Assembly (NCBI RefSeq): GCF_900111765.1
Contig: NZ_FOIB01000001.1
Span: forward strand, 806,001 to 870,000
Source of the DNA: Myxococcus fulvus
GTDB lineage: Bacteria; Myxococcota; Myxococcia; Myxococcales; Myxococcaceae
Reading direction: 5' to 3'
Length of the DNA: 64,000 bases
Both the position numbers and the translations under genes were made by a program. Positions 20,124 through 28,929 of this stretch are shown one piece after another (position 1 is the stretch's first letter; each line of letters starts with the position of its first letter). The notes under the pieces are model-generated. The model did not search any database, had not been told where the DNA came from, and saw only the letters and a list, made by a program, of their open reading frames with translations.

Positions 20124-21593
20124 ATGTCCCAGTCCAAGATTGTCGGTGCCCTCGCGGGCCTGGCGCTGCTCGCCGGTTGTGGCGGCGGCGAAAACACCAC
20201 CCCTCCCCCCTCCGAGGAGGTCAGCCAGGGGATGTCGTGGGAGGAGTTCCTCTCGGGCGTGTACCAGGAGCCCGACACCGGCATCTTCATCGCGGATGGT
20301 GACACGCCGTTCGCCAGCGAGAAGCACCTGCGCGAGTTCTATGAGAACAACGTGCGCAACGGGCAGCTCATCGTGCACCGCGCCGGCGGCGTGGACGCGG
20401 CGTGGAACGCGACGCAGAAGAAGAACATCACCTACTGCGTGAGCACGACGTCGTTCGGCACCCGGTACAACACCGCGGTGGCGGCGATGAAGAGCGCGGC
20501 CGAGGCCTGGGAGGCCGTGGCCAACGTGGACTTCGTGCACGTGGTGGCGCAGGACGCCAACTGCACCGCGAGCAACAGCAACGTCGTCTTCGACGTGCGC
20601 ATCGTGAACTCGGGCAACCAGTACCTGGCCCGTGCGTTCTTCCCGAACGACACGCGCGCCAACCGCAACGTGCTCATCGACACCACGGCCTTCGGCAGCA
20701 TCGCGCCGTGGACGCTCGAGGGCATCCTGCGCCACGAGCTGGGCCACACGCTGGGCTTCCGTCACGAGCACACCCGCCCCGAGGCCGGCACGTGCTTCGA
20801 GGACAACAACTGGCGCGCGCTGACGCCGTACGACTCGAAGTCGGTCATGCACTACCCGCAGTGCAACGGCACGCAGAACGGTGACCTGGTCATCACCGCG
20901 GTGGACGCGCAGGGCGCCGTGGCGCTCTACGGCGCGCCGGGCGGCACGGACCCGGAGCCGCCGGAGCCCGGCACGGGCACCCCGACGACGACGACGCTCA
21001 CGGGCTCCGTGGCGGCGAGCACCAACAACGCCTTCCCGGCCATCACCGTGGTGCCGGGCACGGCCTTCAACGTGACGATGACGGGCACGGGTGACCCGGA
21101 CCTGTACGTGCGCTTCGGCGCGGCCCCGACCACCGCCACGTACGACTGCCGCCCGTACCTCAGCGGCCCGTCCGAGTCCTGCAGCCTGACGGTGCCCGCG
21201 GGCGTGACGACGGCGTACGTCATGGTGCGTGGCTACACGGCCGCGACCTTCACGCTGACCATCAACTACACCCGTCCGGACGGGGGCGGCACGGCCTCCA
21301 CGGACACGAAGTCGGGCTCGGTGACCACGGGCAGCGTCACCAACTTCCCCGCGTACAGCGTGGTGGCGGGCAGCACGTTCAAGGTCGTGATGACGGGCTC
21401 GGGTGACCCGGACCTCTACGTCCGCTTCGGCTCAGCGCCCACCACCACGGCGTACAACTGCCGTCCGTACCAGACGGGCGCCGCCGAGACGTGCGAGCTG
21501 ACGGTGCCCGCCGGCCAGACGAGCGCGTACGTCCAGGTCCGCGGCTACACGGCGGGCACGTACAACCTGGCCATCACCTACACCAAGCCGTAG
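20124..21593 (+). CDS. Astacin-like metzincin protease with two PPC domains, lipoprotein
   Basis: A 489-residue secreted protein. MSQSKIVGALAGLALLAGC is a lipoprotein signal. The metzincin zinc motif is H204-E-L-G-H208-T-L-G-F-R-H214-EH, with the Met-turn at M242 in SVMHYPQ; astacin-type features. Two pre-peptidase C-terminal (PPC) domains follow, about 290-390 and 395-489, each with a GDPDLYVRFG/SAPTT and CxLTVPAG pattern. PPC domains are usually removed on maturation. The ATG at 20124 was chosen over 20118 because GAAGG then stands about 6 nt upstream. Promoter region: a sigma-54-like element and a dyad. Convergent with an MFS gene behind a shared terminator. Role: extracellular protein degradation. 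Confidence 0.9.
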   Translation: MSQSKIVGALAGLALLAGCGGGENTTPPPSEEVSQGMSWEEFLSGVYQEPDTGIFIADGDTPFASEKHLREFYENNVRNGQLIVHRAGGVDAAWNATQKKNITYCVSTTSFGTRYNTAVAAMKSAAEAWEAVANVDFVHVVAQDANCTASNSNVVFDVRIVNSGNQYLARAFFPNDTRANRNVLIDTTAFGSIAPWTLEGILRHELGHTLGFRHEHTRPEAGTCFEDNNWRALTPYDSKSVMHYPQCNGTQNGDLVITAVDAQGAVALYGAPGGTDPEPPEPGTGTPTTTTLTGSVAASTNNAFPAITVVPGTAFNVTMTGTGDPDLYVRFGAAPTTATYDCRPYLSGPSESCSLTVPAGVTTAYVMVRGYTAATFTLTINYTRPDGGGTASTDTKSGSVTTGSVTNFPAYSVVAGSTFKVVMTGSGDPDLYVRFGSAPTTTAYNCRPYQTGAAETCELTVPAGQTSAYVQVRGYTAGTYNLAITYTKP

Positions 21594-21618
21594 TCGTCGC
21601 TCCCGACACCCGGGAGTG

Positions 21619-21667
21619 AAAACACGGGCGGTCTTCCCGAGTCGGGGAGGCCGCCCGTGGTCTTTTC
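21619..21667. terminator. Bidirectional terminator between metalloprotease and MFS genes
   Basis: Perfect outer arms CACGGGCGG (21623-21631) and CCGCCCGTG (21651-21659), with an additional inner near-complementary segment (CTTCCC against GGGGAG). AAAA precedes and TTTT follows, so the hairpin can terminate either direction. Both flanking genes converge on it, and the MFS stop codon overlaps its T-tract. Confidence 0.8.
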
Positions 21668-22937
21668 AATCCAGCAGCGGGCTGAGTTGCGCGCCCACCG
21701 CGCGCTGTGCATCCAGGCGACGCCGACGGGCCGGGGCGATGACGAGCTGCCACGCGGCGCAGACGAGCCCCAGCACCAGACACCCGAGCCACAGCGCGGA
21801 CGTGCCCGCGCGCCCCAGCACCCGCCCTCCGAGCGCGGGCGCGGCGCTGGAGGCCAGGCCCCAGAGCATGTGGTAGGCGCCCTGGTAGCTGCCGCGCAGC
21901 CGCGTGGGCGCCAGGTCCGCGACGACGGAGGGCGCGACGGGCGCCTGGGCCATCTCCCCGAGCGTCCAGATGGCCACGGCGAGCGCCGCGAGCGCCACGT
22001 TGCCCGTCAGCGCGTGCAGGCCGAAGCCCAGGCCCGTGAGCGCCGCCGCCAACGCCAGCGAGTGCGCGCGTCTCAGGTGCTTGAGCGCCCGGTGGGACAG
22101 GGGCTGGAGCGCGACGATGAGCAGGCCGTTGACGGACAGCACGGCGCCGAACTGCGCCTCGCTCAGCCCGCGCGCGCTCAGGTCCAACGGGAGCGACACC
22201 TGGCTCTGATGGAAGATGATGGCCACGCCGAGGATGGGCAGCGCGAAGGCGACGAAGCTCGGGTCCAGGAAGGGCGTCAGCAGCGAGCGCAGGGCGCCTG
22301 GGGCCTGCGCGTCCTCCGCCGCGGTGCGGGCGGGGCGCGTCTCCGGCAGGAGGAACCAGATGCAGCACCCGTAGGTGAACGTGGTGATGGCGTCGGCCAC
22401 GAACAGCGTCACATAGCCGAAGCGGACCATCAGCCCCGCGAGCGGCAGCGCCACGGCGAAGCCCACGTTGATGACCCAGTAGAGCAGGCCGAAGGCGCGC
22501 TGCCGGTCCTCGGGCGTGACGACGTCCGCCACGGCCGCGGACACGGCGGGACGGTAGAGCTCTCCGAGGATGCCCAGGCAGAAGGCGGCGAGCGCGATGG
22601 AGGAGGGCTCGCGCGCGAAGCCGAGCAAGAGCATGCCCACCGAGCCGAGCCACAGTCCGCCCGCCAGCGTCAGGCGCCGGCCCACGCGGTCCGCGAGCAT
22701 GCCGCCCAGGGGGCTCGCGATGACCGCGCCCACGCCGTAGAGCGACACGGTGAGGCCCGCCTGCTCCACGCTGAAGCCCCGCTCGCGCGTGAGGTACAGC
22801 GCGAGGAAGGGCACCACGAAGCTGCCCAGTCGGTTGACCAGGGTGCCCACCCACAGCACCCAGTAGGTGCGCGGCAGGCCGCCGGCCATCTCATGCACGG
22901 CCTTGCCCAGCGCGCTCGTCGTCCATCGCGAACTCAT
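21666..22937 (-). CDS. MFS transporter
   Basis: A 423-residue protein with 12 hydrophobic segments. The MFS loop 2-3 motif is present as GGMLADRVGRRLTLAGG, and a GELYRPAVSAAVADV segment follows helix 4 as in drug-efflux-type MFS. The likely start is ATG 22937 (MSSRWTT); ATG 22952 would add 5 residues. Neither has a clear SD. Substrate unknown; the sequence resembles multidrug or unassigned exporters. It stands alone on the minus strand, terminated at 21619-21667. Confidence 0.88.
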   Translation of the reverse strand: MSSRWTTSALGKAVHEMAGGLPRTYWVLWVGTLVNRLGSFVVPFLALYLTRERGFSVEQAGLTVSLYGVGAVIASPLGGMLADRVGRRLTLAGGLWLGSVGMLLLGFAREPSSIALAAFCLGILGELYRPAVSAAVADVVTPEDRQRAFGLLYWVINVGFAVALPLAGLMVRFGYVTLFVADAITTFTYGCCIWFLLPETRPARTAAEDAQAPGALRSLLTPFLDPSFVAFALPILGVAIIFHQSQVSLPLDLSARGLSEAQFGAVLSVNGLLIVALQPLSHRALKHLRRAHSLALAAALTGLGFGLHALTGNVALAALAVAIWTLGEMAQAPVAPSVVADLAPTRLRGSYQGAYHMLWGLASSAAPALGGRVLGRAGTSALWLGCLVLGLVCAAWQLVIAPARRRRLDAQRAVGAQLSPLLD

Positions 22938-23333
22938 GTGCGCACGCAGCATGTGTCAGCGCGAACGCCCATGCACGAGCGGCCGCGGGAGCCCGTGGAA
23001 CGTGGTTCTGCTTGGTGCTCCGAGGAGTTCAAGTGGGGCGGATGGGGGAGGTCGGGCATGGGCAGGACGGCGGTGGGGGTGGGGGGCTTCGCACCGCGCC
23101 AGCGGCTTCGGGGACGACCTCTCGATGAAGCCCTGACCGAGGCTGGGACGAACCGAGTCCACGGGGCGGTGCCGGGCTCCCGAGTGGATGTCGTGCACGG
23201 GCTTCGTGGTGGCGTTGGGGCGGTTTGCTCGCCGGGGCGCTGGCGTGGGCCCGCTCCTGGCGCTATCAGCGCGGGACGTCGTCGTCCGCGAGGCAGGTGT
23301 GGGACGGCGGCGAAGCGGGAGGGCGCGGGCGGT
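22938..23333. other. 396-bp intergenic region
   Basis: Divergent gap between the MFS and AEC transporter genes. It is GC-rich throughout with G-rich runs (about 23036-23085). Open frames here lack any protein-like composition or ribosome-binding site. I see no clear promoter motif, RNA gene or repeat; it presumably holds both promoters. Confidence 0.5.
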
Positions 23334-24239
23334 ATGAGTCAGGTCATCGGGTTGTTGGGCACGTGTCTGGTGTTGGGCGTGCTGGCCCGCAGGAGCGGGA
23401 AGTTTCCGGAGGGCTCCGCGGGGCCGTTCAACACCTTCGTGCTGTACGTGGCGCTGCCCGCGCTGGTGCTGCGCGTGATGCACCGGCTGGAGTTCGTGCC
23501 GTCGCTGCTGGTGGCCGCGGTGGTGCCCTGGCTGTACTACCTGGCGGCGGGGCCATTCTTCCGGTGGCTGGGGCCGAGGCTGGGCTTGTCCAAGGCGTCC
23601 ATCGCCGCGCTGGTGCTGACGGGCGGCCTGGGCAACACGGCCTTCGTGGGCCTGCCGATGGCCGAGGCGCTGCTCGGCTCGGAGGGGCTCGCCGTGGCGG
23701 TCGTGGTGGATCAGCTCGGCTCGTTCCTGGTGCTGTCCACGCTCGCGACGCTGGCGGCGGCGAGGGCGAGCGCGGAGGTGGCGCTGCCCCTGGGCGCGCT
23801 CGCGAGGAAGGTGGCGACCTTCCCGCCGTTCGTGGCGCTGGTGCTGGCGCTGCTGCTCCGGCCCGTGGGCTACCCCGTCTGGGTGGACTCCGTGCTGGAG
23901 CGGCTGGGCGCGCTGCTCACACCGCTGGCGCTGTTCTCCGTGGGGCTGCAGCTCCGACTGTCGGGCGTGAAGGCGCGGCTGCCGGCGCTGTCCCTGGGCC
24001 TGCTCTACAAGCTGGTGCTGGTGCCGGGCGTGGTGATGCTGGGCCTGTGGGCCCTGCCCGGTCTGTCGCCCATGGTGGTGCAGGCGACCGTGCTCCAGGC
24101 GGCGATGGCGCCCATGGTGAGCGCGGCCATCCTGGCGGCCGAGCACCGCCTGGACCCGGAGCTGGCGGTGCTGATGGTGGGCGTGGGCATCCCCCTGTCC
24201 TTCGTCACCGCGCCGCTGATGTTGTGGGTGGTGCGCTGA
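23334..24239 (+). CDS. AEC-family (auxin efflux carrier-like) transporter
   Basis: A 301-residue membrane protein with about ten hydrophobic helices. Typical AEC features: FNTFVLYVALPALVLRVM in helix 2, LTGGLGNTAFVGLPMAEALLG in helix 4, a central hydrophilic break, and a C-terminal half with AAMAPMVSAAILAAEHRLDPELA. Family members include malate or auxin-type organic anion carriers; the substrate cannot be read here. Start ATG 23334 has GGAGG about 11 nt upstream. A hairpin at 24262-24291 ends the unit. Confidence 0.85.
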   Translation: MSQVIGLLGTCLVLGVLARRSGKFPEGSAGPFNTFVLYVALPALVLRVMHRLEFVPSLLVAAVVPWLYYLAAGPFFRWLGPRLGLSKASIAALVLTGGLGNTAFVGLPMAEALLGSEGLAVAVVVDQLGSFLVLSTLATLAAARASAEVALPLGALARKVATFPPFVALVLALLLRPVGYPVWVDSVLERLGALLTPLALFSVGLQLRLSGVKARLPALSLGLLYKLVLVPGVVMLGLWALPGLSPMVVQATVLQAAMAPMVSAAILAAEHRLDPELAVLMVGVGIPLSFVTAPLMLWVVR

Positions 24240-24261
24240 GTCATCCTCGAGGGGCGTTGGG

Positions 24262-24291
24262 CCTGCCCGCCTGCTCTGCGGGCGGGTGTTT
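24262..24291 (+). terminator. Terminator after the AEC transporter gene
   Basis: Arms CCTGCCCGC and GCGGGCGGG (8 of 9 complementary plus a G-T pair) around a 7-nt loop, followed by TGTTT. It is 22 bp past the stop codon. Confidence 0.7.
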
Positions 24292-24335
24292 GGACGGCTC
24301 ACTGACGTGTAGCCGGGGCTCCCCTATCTTCCGTC

Positions 24336-25190
24336 ATGGCCGAGCAACCACCGAAGGCTTCCGGGGCACCCGGAGGAGACCCGAGGCGGATGGAAGTGCG
24401 GCGCTCCGTGGCGGAGCTGGGCGCGCGCACGTACGCCATCCAACTACTCACCGACGCAGGCATCCCGTTCCTCGTGGGTGGGGCCTACGCCTTCGCCCAC
24501 TACACGGGCCTCTACCGCGACACGAAGGACCTGGACCTCTTCCTCCATCGCAAGGACGGCGACCGCGCCGTGGAGCTGCTCGCGCGCCATGAGTGGCGCA
24601 CCGAGAGCGAGGTCCACGGCTGGCTGCACAAGGCCTTCTGGGAGGACTTCCTCGTCGACCTCATCTACGGCTCCGGCAACGGCTTCACCGCCGTGGATGA
24701 CGCGTGGTTCGAGCACGCCGTGCCGGCCCAGGTGCTGGGCTGTCCGTGCCGTGTCCCGCCCGCGGAGGAGATCTTCTGGAGCAAGGCCTTCGTCCTCGAG
24801 CGTGAGCGCTACGACGGCCATGAGCTCACCCACCTGTTGCTGAAGGTGGGGCCCACCTTCGACTGGCAGCGCCTGCTGCGCCGCTTCGACCGGTACTGGG
24901 AGGTGCTGCTCTCGCACCTGCTCTTCTTCCGCTTCGCCTATCCGTCCGACCGCGCCACGGTGCCGGAGTGGCTGATGCGCGAGCTGCTCTCGCGCGCGAA
25001 CGGCTCCGTGGACGCGGGCAACTGGCAGGAGCGCATCTGCCGGGGGCGCATCCTGTCCAAGGTCAGCTACCAGGTGGACGTGGACGAGTGGGGCTTCCAG
25101 GACGGGCACAGCTGGGACAAGGAGGAGCGCCAGCGCGAGGCGGACTCCGTCGCGAGCGGCGAGGCGCCGGGCCTGCACGGGCCTCACTGA
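24336..25190 (+). CDS. Nucleotidyltransferase-fold (Pol-beta superfamily) protein
   Basis: A 284-residue soluble protein. The motif FLVGGAYAFAHYTGLYRDTKDLDLFL (key: GG then D-x-D with the family spacing) is the nucleotidyltransferase core, as in uncharacterised and AbiEii-related proteins. The third acidic residue may be D in FLVDLIYGS. It could act as a nucleotidyl- or AMP-transferase, perhaps a standalone regulator; no toxin/antitoxin partner (HEPN, AbiEi) is adjacent. The start at 24336 lacks a good SD; ATG 24390 has GAGG close by and is an alternative. A strong hairpin follows at 25198-25240. Confidence 0.72.
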   Translation: MAEQPPKASGAPGGDPRRMEVRRSVAELGARTYAIQLLTDAGIPFLVGGAYAFAHYTGLYRDTKDLDLFLHRKDGDRAVELLARHEWRTESEVHGWLHKAFWEDFLVDLIYGSGNGFTAVDDAWFEHAVPAQVLGCPCRVPPAEEIFWSKAFVLERERYDGHELTHLLLKVGPTFDWQRLLRRFDRYWEVLLSHLLFFRFAYPSDRATVPEWLMRELLSRANGSVDAGNWQERICRGRILSKVSYQVDVDEWGFQDGHSWDKEERQREADSVASGEAPGLHGPH

Positions 25191-25197
25191 GCGCCCT

Positions 25198-25240
25198 GAC
25201 TCGAGGGGGCTCCACGTCCCACCGTGCGAGCCCCCGAGTC
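25198..25240 (+). terminator. Terminator after the nucleotidyltransferase-fold gene
   Basis: GACTCG-AG-GGGGCTC pairs with GAGCCCCCGAGTC: 13 base pairs with a 2-nt bulge and a 15-nt loop, starting 8 bp after the stop codon. Confidence 0.65.
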
Positions 25241-25315
25241 GTGGGCCCATGTGCCTTCCGGGCTCACGGCCCTACCTTGCTTCCAGTGTCCCTTCGCGAA
25301 CAAGGCAGGTGTCCC

Positions 25316-25990
25316 GTGGCCCGTTCCCCGTCAGGACCCCGACGCGCGCTCGGCCGCTTCGGCGCGGTGCTGCTGTCCTTCGGCGTCGTCGCGCCCGCGA
25401 GCGCGCAGCTCGCCACGTCCCAGCGCTCGGGTCCCATCCGCTTGCAGGTGGGCGACCAGGCCCTCTCCGTCTCCCTGGGGAAGGAGCGCCTGCGCGGCGG
25501 CGGCTTCGACCTGCGCCGCACGGGGGAGTCCTTCCAGGGGACGCTGCGCGGAGGCGACGTGGAGCTCGGCTGGCGACGGGGCCCCATCGTGGGTCGCGTG
25601 GGCCTGGAGGACACGCGGCTGGAGTTGTCGCGCTACTCCTCGGAGCAGGGCATGCGCGTGGACGGTGAGCTGTCGAACTGGTCCACCTCGCTCGTCTTCT
25701 CGCCCGTGGGCATCTCCGGGGACGTGGGCGGGTGCAACTACTCGCTGACGGTGGCGGGGGGCCGCTACACCGGGTGGCGTACCTGTCAGCCGGACCTGGA
25801 GGGGGAGCCGACCGCCGTCACGTTGAGCCTGCCGGAGACGGTGCTCGCGCTCGACACCACGGAGCAGGCCGCGCTCCTGTCGCTGCTGCTCTCCGCGAAG
25901 GGCCTGCCACCCGCCCCGCCGCGCGAGGCGCCCGCGAACACCGGGCGCACGCTGGAGGGGCCCGGCTTGAACGACACGCCTCGGCGCTGA
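25316..25990 (+). CDS. Hypothetical exported protein
   Basis: A 224-residue protein starting at GTG 25316 (AGG 7-8 nt upstream). The N-terminus RRALGRFGAVLLSFGVVAPASAQ is a Sec signal with a clear A-S-A cleavage site. The mature part is beta-rich with many Gly (RGGGFDLRRTGESFQGTLRGGDVELGWRRGPIVG). Two Cys (GGCNYS and RTCQPD) may form a disulfide. The C-terminus is Pro-rich. No family recognised; probably periplasmic or outer-membrane associated. Confidence 0.65.
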   Translation: MARSPSGPRRALGRFGAVLLSFGVVAPASAQLATSQRSGPIRLQVGDQALSVSLGKERLRGGGFDLRRTGESFQGTLRGGDVELGWRRGPIVGRVGLEDTRLELSRYSSEQGMRVDGELSNWSTSLVFSPVGISGDVGGCNYSLTVAGGRYTGWRTCQPDLEGEPTAVTLSLPETVLALDTTEQAALLSLLLSAKGLPPAPPREAPANTGRTLEGPGLNDTPRR

Positions 25991-26182
25991 GGTCCGCGCG
26001 GTGCGGGCTTGTGAGCCGCTCCGCGTGGAATCGTGCAATCCAAATGCATCCGTCATGGTGAGTCACGTGGCACTCGCGGGAGTCCTCGCGCGGCCCGTGC
26101 TTCAATCCCTGACTTCCGCTCGCGCACGTCGGCGCGTGGATGGGCATACGGGCCCATCCCTGGCGGAAGAAGGAGTCCCACC

Positions 26183-26572
26183 ATGAAGCTGTGCCTGGGT
26201 GTGTTGTCGGCCCTCGTCGTGTCCGGCCTCTTGGCCTGCGGTGGCACCGGAGCCGTGGAGCCGGAGGAGGATTCGCTGGGGCAGATTTCGAGCGCGGTCG
26301 TCTGTTCGACGACGTGTCCGAACGGCTCGACGGTGTCGTGTGAGGGCACGACGTGCAACACCTATCCGGGGGAGTCGGTGGAGTGCGATGGGATGCACAA
26401 CATCTGCATCCCCACGATTCCCTCCGTCTGCCTGTCGACCAGCAGCGCCTGCTCGTACCTGGCGGGACGCTCCTGCTCACCGGTGGGCGGCACGCGCTCG
26501 TGCTGCATCAACCGCCGCGTGGGCAACTGCTACTGCATGCCGACGGGGCAGTGGGCGTGTAGCGCGTCCTGA
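26183..26572 (+). CDS. Small cysteine-rich lipoprotein
   Basis: A 129-residue protein. AAGGAG stands 7 nt before the ATG. MKLCLGVLSALVVSGLLACGG is a lipoprotein signal. An acidic spacer ending ISSAVVC follows, then a domain with about 14 Cys (STTCPNGSTVSC, TTCNTYPGESVEC, TRSCCINRR, GNCYCMPTGQWAC). The Cys spacing suggests several disulfides in a small extracellular knottin-like module. A similar plan (lipobox, EEE spacer, S-Q/S-AV junction, Cys-rich end) occurs in the gene at 40495. Function unknown. Confidence 0.72.
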   Translation: MKLCLGVLSALVVSGLLACGGTGAVEPEEDSLGQISSAVVCSTTCPNGSTVSCEGTTCNTYPGESVECDGMHNICIPTIPSVCLSTSSACSYLAGRSCSPVGGTRSCCINRRVGNCYCMPTGQWACSAS

Positions 26573-26588
26573 GTCGTCGAGGGGAGGT

Positions 26589-26616
26589 GCGTCGAGCCCG
26601 CTCTCGGGCTCGACGC
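26589..26616. terminator. Bidirectional terminator, perfect 12-bp stem
   Basis: GCGTCGAGCCCG and CGGGCTCGACGC pair perfectly around CTCT. It lies between the convergent Cys-rich lipoprotein gene (stop 26572) and the zinc-ribbon gene (stop 26629), serving both. Confidence 0.78.
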
Positions 26617-26628
26617 GGAAGGAAGACT

Positions 26629-26838
26629 TCAGGCGGTGGCCGTCGCGCCGAAGGACAGCTCCACGCCGTTGTCCTTCACGCGCATGCGCGGCTTGGACAA
26701 CCAGTGACAGTGCGAGCAGTAGCTGTGAGCGCCGGCGGGAGAGGCGCGCACGTTCACCGCTCCTCCGCAGAGCACGCAGCCGTCGGGCAGGACGAATTCG
26801 GCGAATCGCTCGCCGAGGTTGCTCTCGATTTCGGTCAT
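26629..26838 (-). CDS. Small zinc-ribbon-like protein
   Basis: A 69-residue protein: C-V-L-C-G-G followed 19 residues later by C-S-H-C-H-W, a classical four-Cys zinc ribbon. A basic tail follows (KPRMRVKDNGVEL). ATG 26838 was chosen because the longer frame to 27054 is out-of-character sequence in the intergenic region. No partner gene is evident; such small ribbons may bind nucleic acid or proteins. Confidence 0.65.
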   Translation of the reverse strand: MTEIESNLGERFAEFVLPDGCVLCGGAVNVRASPAGAHSYCSHCHWLSKPRMRVKDNGVELSFGATATA

Positions 26839-27068
26839 GTCCCACAAGTAACGCAGGAATCGCGCGGCACAAGCAGACCGCACCCAGGCCTCCGCGTCCT
26901 CCTGGCCCCCGTCCCGCAAGCAGCAGGCGGACAGGCGAGCGCACCTGCATTCCTTACGGGCTGGGACGCGAGTGACGACCTGACGACATCGCAACCCCCG
27001 GCTCCGACGTGGCGCGACTGGCACGTGGATTGATCTACCCCGAGCCGGGAACACGAGAGGGGGAGGGC

Positions 27069-27263
27069 ATGGGTGGTGTGGAGCGTGTGGATGTGCGCGA
27101 GGAGAAGAAGGGGTGGGGCGTCGAGGTCGTCACCTCGGACGGCGAGGTGAGGCGCTACCGGTACGCGAGCGAGGCGCAGGCGCGCTACTTCGCGGCCATC
27201 TTCGAGCTCGGCCCCCGGGTGTGGCCTCCCGTGCGACGGGGGAAGGCCCGGAAGGCCGCCTGA
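27069..27263 (+). CDS. Small hypothetical protein
   Basis: A 64-residue protein with GGAGG just before ATG 27069. It alternates charged and hydrophobic residues (KGWGVEVVTSDGEVRRYRYASEAQARYFAAIFELG), giving a likely beta-beta-alpha fold, and ends with a basic tail. No family recognised. A hairpin at 27273-27298 follows, so it is probably a monocistronic unit. Confidence 0.6.
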   Translation: MGGVERVDVREEKKGWGVEVVTSDGEVRRYRYASEAQARYFAAIFELGPRVWPPVRRGKARKAA

Positions 27264-27272
27264 GGAACCCTC

Positions 27273-27298
27273 GTGCCCGGGCGTGGAGGCTCGGGCAC
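27273..27298 (+). terminator. Terminator after the 64-residue protein gene
   Basis: GTGCCCGGGC and GCTCGGGCAC are complementary at 9 of 10 positions with a 6-nt loop, 10 bp after the stop codon. Confidence 0.55.
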
Positions 27299-27346
27299 CG
27301 TGGCTTCCCACTACCCTTGGGGCCGGGTTTCGGAGAGGCTTGTGCC

Positions 27347-27628
27347 ATGAGCGACGCGAGCAAGAACTTCCTCCACCGCCCGAACCGGGAGCACATCACC
27401 CAGGAGCCGGACCCCGCGGGCCGCTGGAGCACGCAGTTTCCGGACATGATCGGCTACCGCAGCCAGGGCGGCGGCAAGGTGCCGGCGGACTTCGGCTGGA
27501 ACACCAGCCCCAAGCAGTGGCAGGAGGAGATGACGCCGCAGACGCTGGCGGAGCGCTTCAACGAGCTGCGCGTGCTGCCGCCCAAGCCCGAGGCGCCCGC
27601 GCTGCCCGCCGACACGCAGCAGAAGTAG
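27347..27628 (+). CDS. Small hypothetical protein
   Basis: A 93-residue soluble protein, MSDASKNFLHRPNREHITQEP..., with an aromatic Gly-rich centre (WSTQFPDMIGYRSQGGG) and a Pro-rich C-terminus. The stop is directly adjacent to that of the convergent gene at 27629. No signal peptide or known motif. Supported by consistent coding composition and a plausible start. Confidence 0.55.
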   Translation: MSDASKNFLHRPNREHITQEPDPAGRWSTQFPDMIGYRSQGGGKVPADFGWNTSPKQWQEEMTPQTLAERFNELRVLPPKPEAPALPADTQQK

Positions 27629-28828
27629 TCAGCTGAAGGGCAGGGCCGCCAGGCGCTCGCGGAAGCGCTCGAGCAGGCCCCATGAGCCCGCCTCGTCCAG
27701 GCCCTCGGCGGCCTCCTGACGCGCCTTGCGCAGGAAGCCGTCGAAGGGCGTCGAGCGACCGTAGAGCGCCCCGGCCGTGTCCACCGCGTCCGCCAGCACG
27801 CGCGCCGCGCCCTGCGAGCCGAGCGTCAGGTGCATCTCCGCCTGCTCCAGCTTCGCGCCGCATGACGCCCACAGCTCGCGGTCATGCACGGTGAGCCAGG
27901 TGCGCGTCACCTCGTCCATCGCCTCGTCGAGGAAGCCGAGGAAGGGGTCGACGAGCTCCGGCAGCGCCTGCGCGGGGAGCTCGCTCCTGCCCGCGGCCTC
28001 TTGGATGCGCGCGCGCAGCGTCAGCACGTGCTGCTTCTGCGGCGTGCGCAGCGCCACCGAGGCGGGCAGGGTGATGAACGCGGACAGGCTCTCGGCCGCC
28101 TGCCGCGCCAGCGTGGGCCGTGACGGCGCCTCCGCCTTCGCCGCGCGCTCCAGCCTCCCTTGCAGCGAGCGACGCAGGTCCGCCGCCGCCGCGCGCAGGG
28201 CGGCTCTCGCGCCCACCTGGTGCACGTAGCCGGGCACCACGTCCTCGCGCCGCACGTCCTCGAAGGCCGCCGCCGTCAGGTACACGAGGTCGCCGATGCG
28301 CACGCGGAAGTCCGCGCGGAAGGCCTGCAGCTTCGCCATCAGCGTCCACTGGTCGCTGACGACCTCCGGCCGCCGCATCTGCTGGCCCAGCTCCGACACG
28401 CGCTTGGACAGCCGCTCCGCGATGGCGTGCAGCACCGTCTCCACCTCCTGCGCCAGCCGCTCGTCGGAGCTGGCCGGCGGAGGCGCCCAGCCGCCGTCCG
28501 AGGCGCCTCGCGCGGGCGGCGGGGGGAACTCGTGGTGGATGGCGGTGACGAGCTGGTTGACGCCCACCAGCGTGTCGCCGATGGCCGGCGCCATCGTCTC
28601 CCACAGGGCCAGGTCCGCGCCGCCCTCGGGCTCCACCGTGGTGGGTTCGTACTTCGCGATGCTCAGGTGACCCAGCCGGTCGATGGCCACCGCCGCCGCG
28701 CGGTGCACGCGCTCCAGCCGGTCCGCCAGGTGTCGGTCCGTGAGGGAATGCAGCAGCGCCTCCAGGCGGGAGGGCAGGGCATCCTGGGGAACGCGGGGCG
28801 CGCGGGGCTTGGGAGGCGACACGGGCAT
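27629..28828 (-). CDS. Hypothetical helical protein
   Basis: A 399-residue, mostly alpha-helical, soluble protein, rich in Ala/Arg/Glu/Leu (LEALLHSLTDRHLADRLERVHRAAAVAIDRLG; VETVLHAIAERLSKRVSELGQQMRRPEVV). ATG 28828 was preferred over 28957 because the extension overlaps the divergent gene's upstream region and lacks helix character. It is divergent from the alpha-2-macroglobulin pair with about 100 bp between starts. Function unknown. Confidence 0.62.
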   Translation of the reverse strand: MPVSPPKPRAPRVPQDALPSRLEALLHSLTDRHLADRLERVHRAAAVAIDRLGHLSIAKYEPTTVEPEGGADLALWETMAPAIGDTLVGVNQLVTAIHHEFPPPPARGASDGGWAPPPASSDERLAQEVETVLHAIAERLSKRVSELGQQMRRPEVVSDQWTLMAKLQAFRADFRVRIGDLVYLTAAAFEDVRREDVVPGYVHQVGARAALRAAAADLRRSLQGRLERAAKAEAPSRPTLARQAAESLSAFITLPASVALRTPQKQHVLTLRARIQEAAGRSELPAQALPELVDPFLGFLDEAMDEVTRTWLTVHDRELWASCGAKLEQAEMHLTLGSQGAARVLADAVDTAGALYGRSTPFDGFLRKARQEAAEGLDEAGSWGLLERFRERLAALPFS

Positions 28829-28929
28829 GGAGCGCTCGACGCTACCGCATGGGTGCGGTGTACGCGAAAGGGCACACAGGGAACGGTTTGGGGGTTTCCC
28901 GGCGTACAGTAGGGACTCGGGGAGGATGC

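Noticed and set aside
24336..25190. AbiEii-type toxin of a toxin-antitoxin pair
   Set aside because: Only the nucleotidyltransferase core is seen; no AbiEi or HEPN antitoxin is adjacent.
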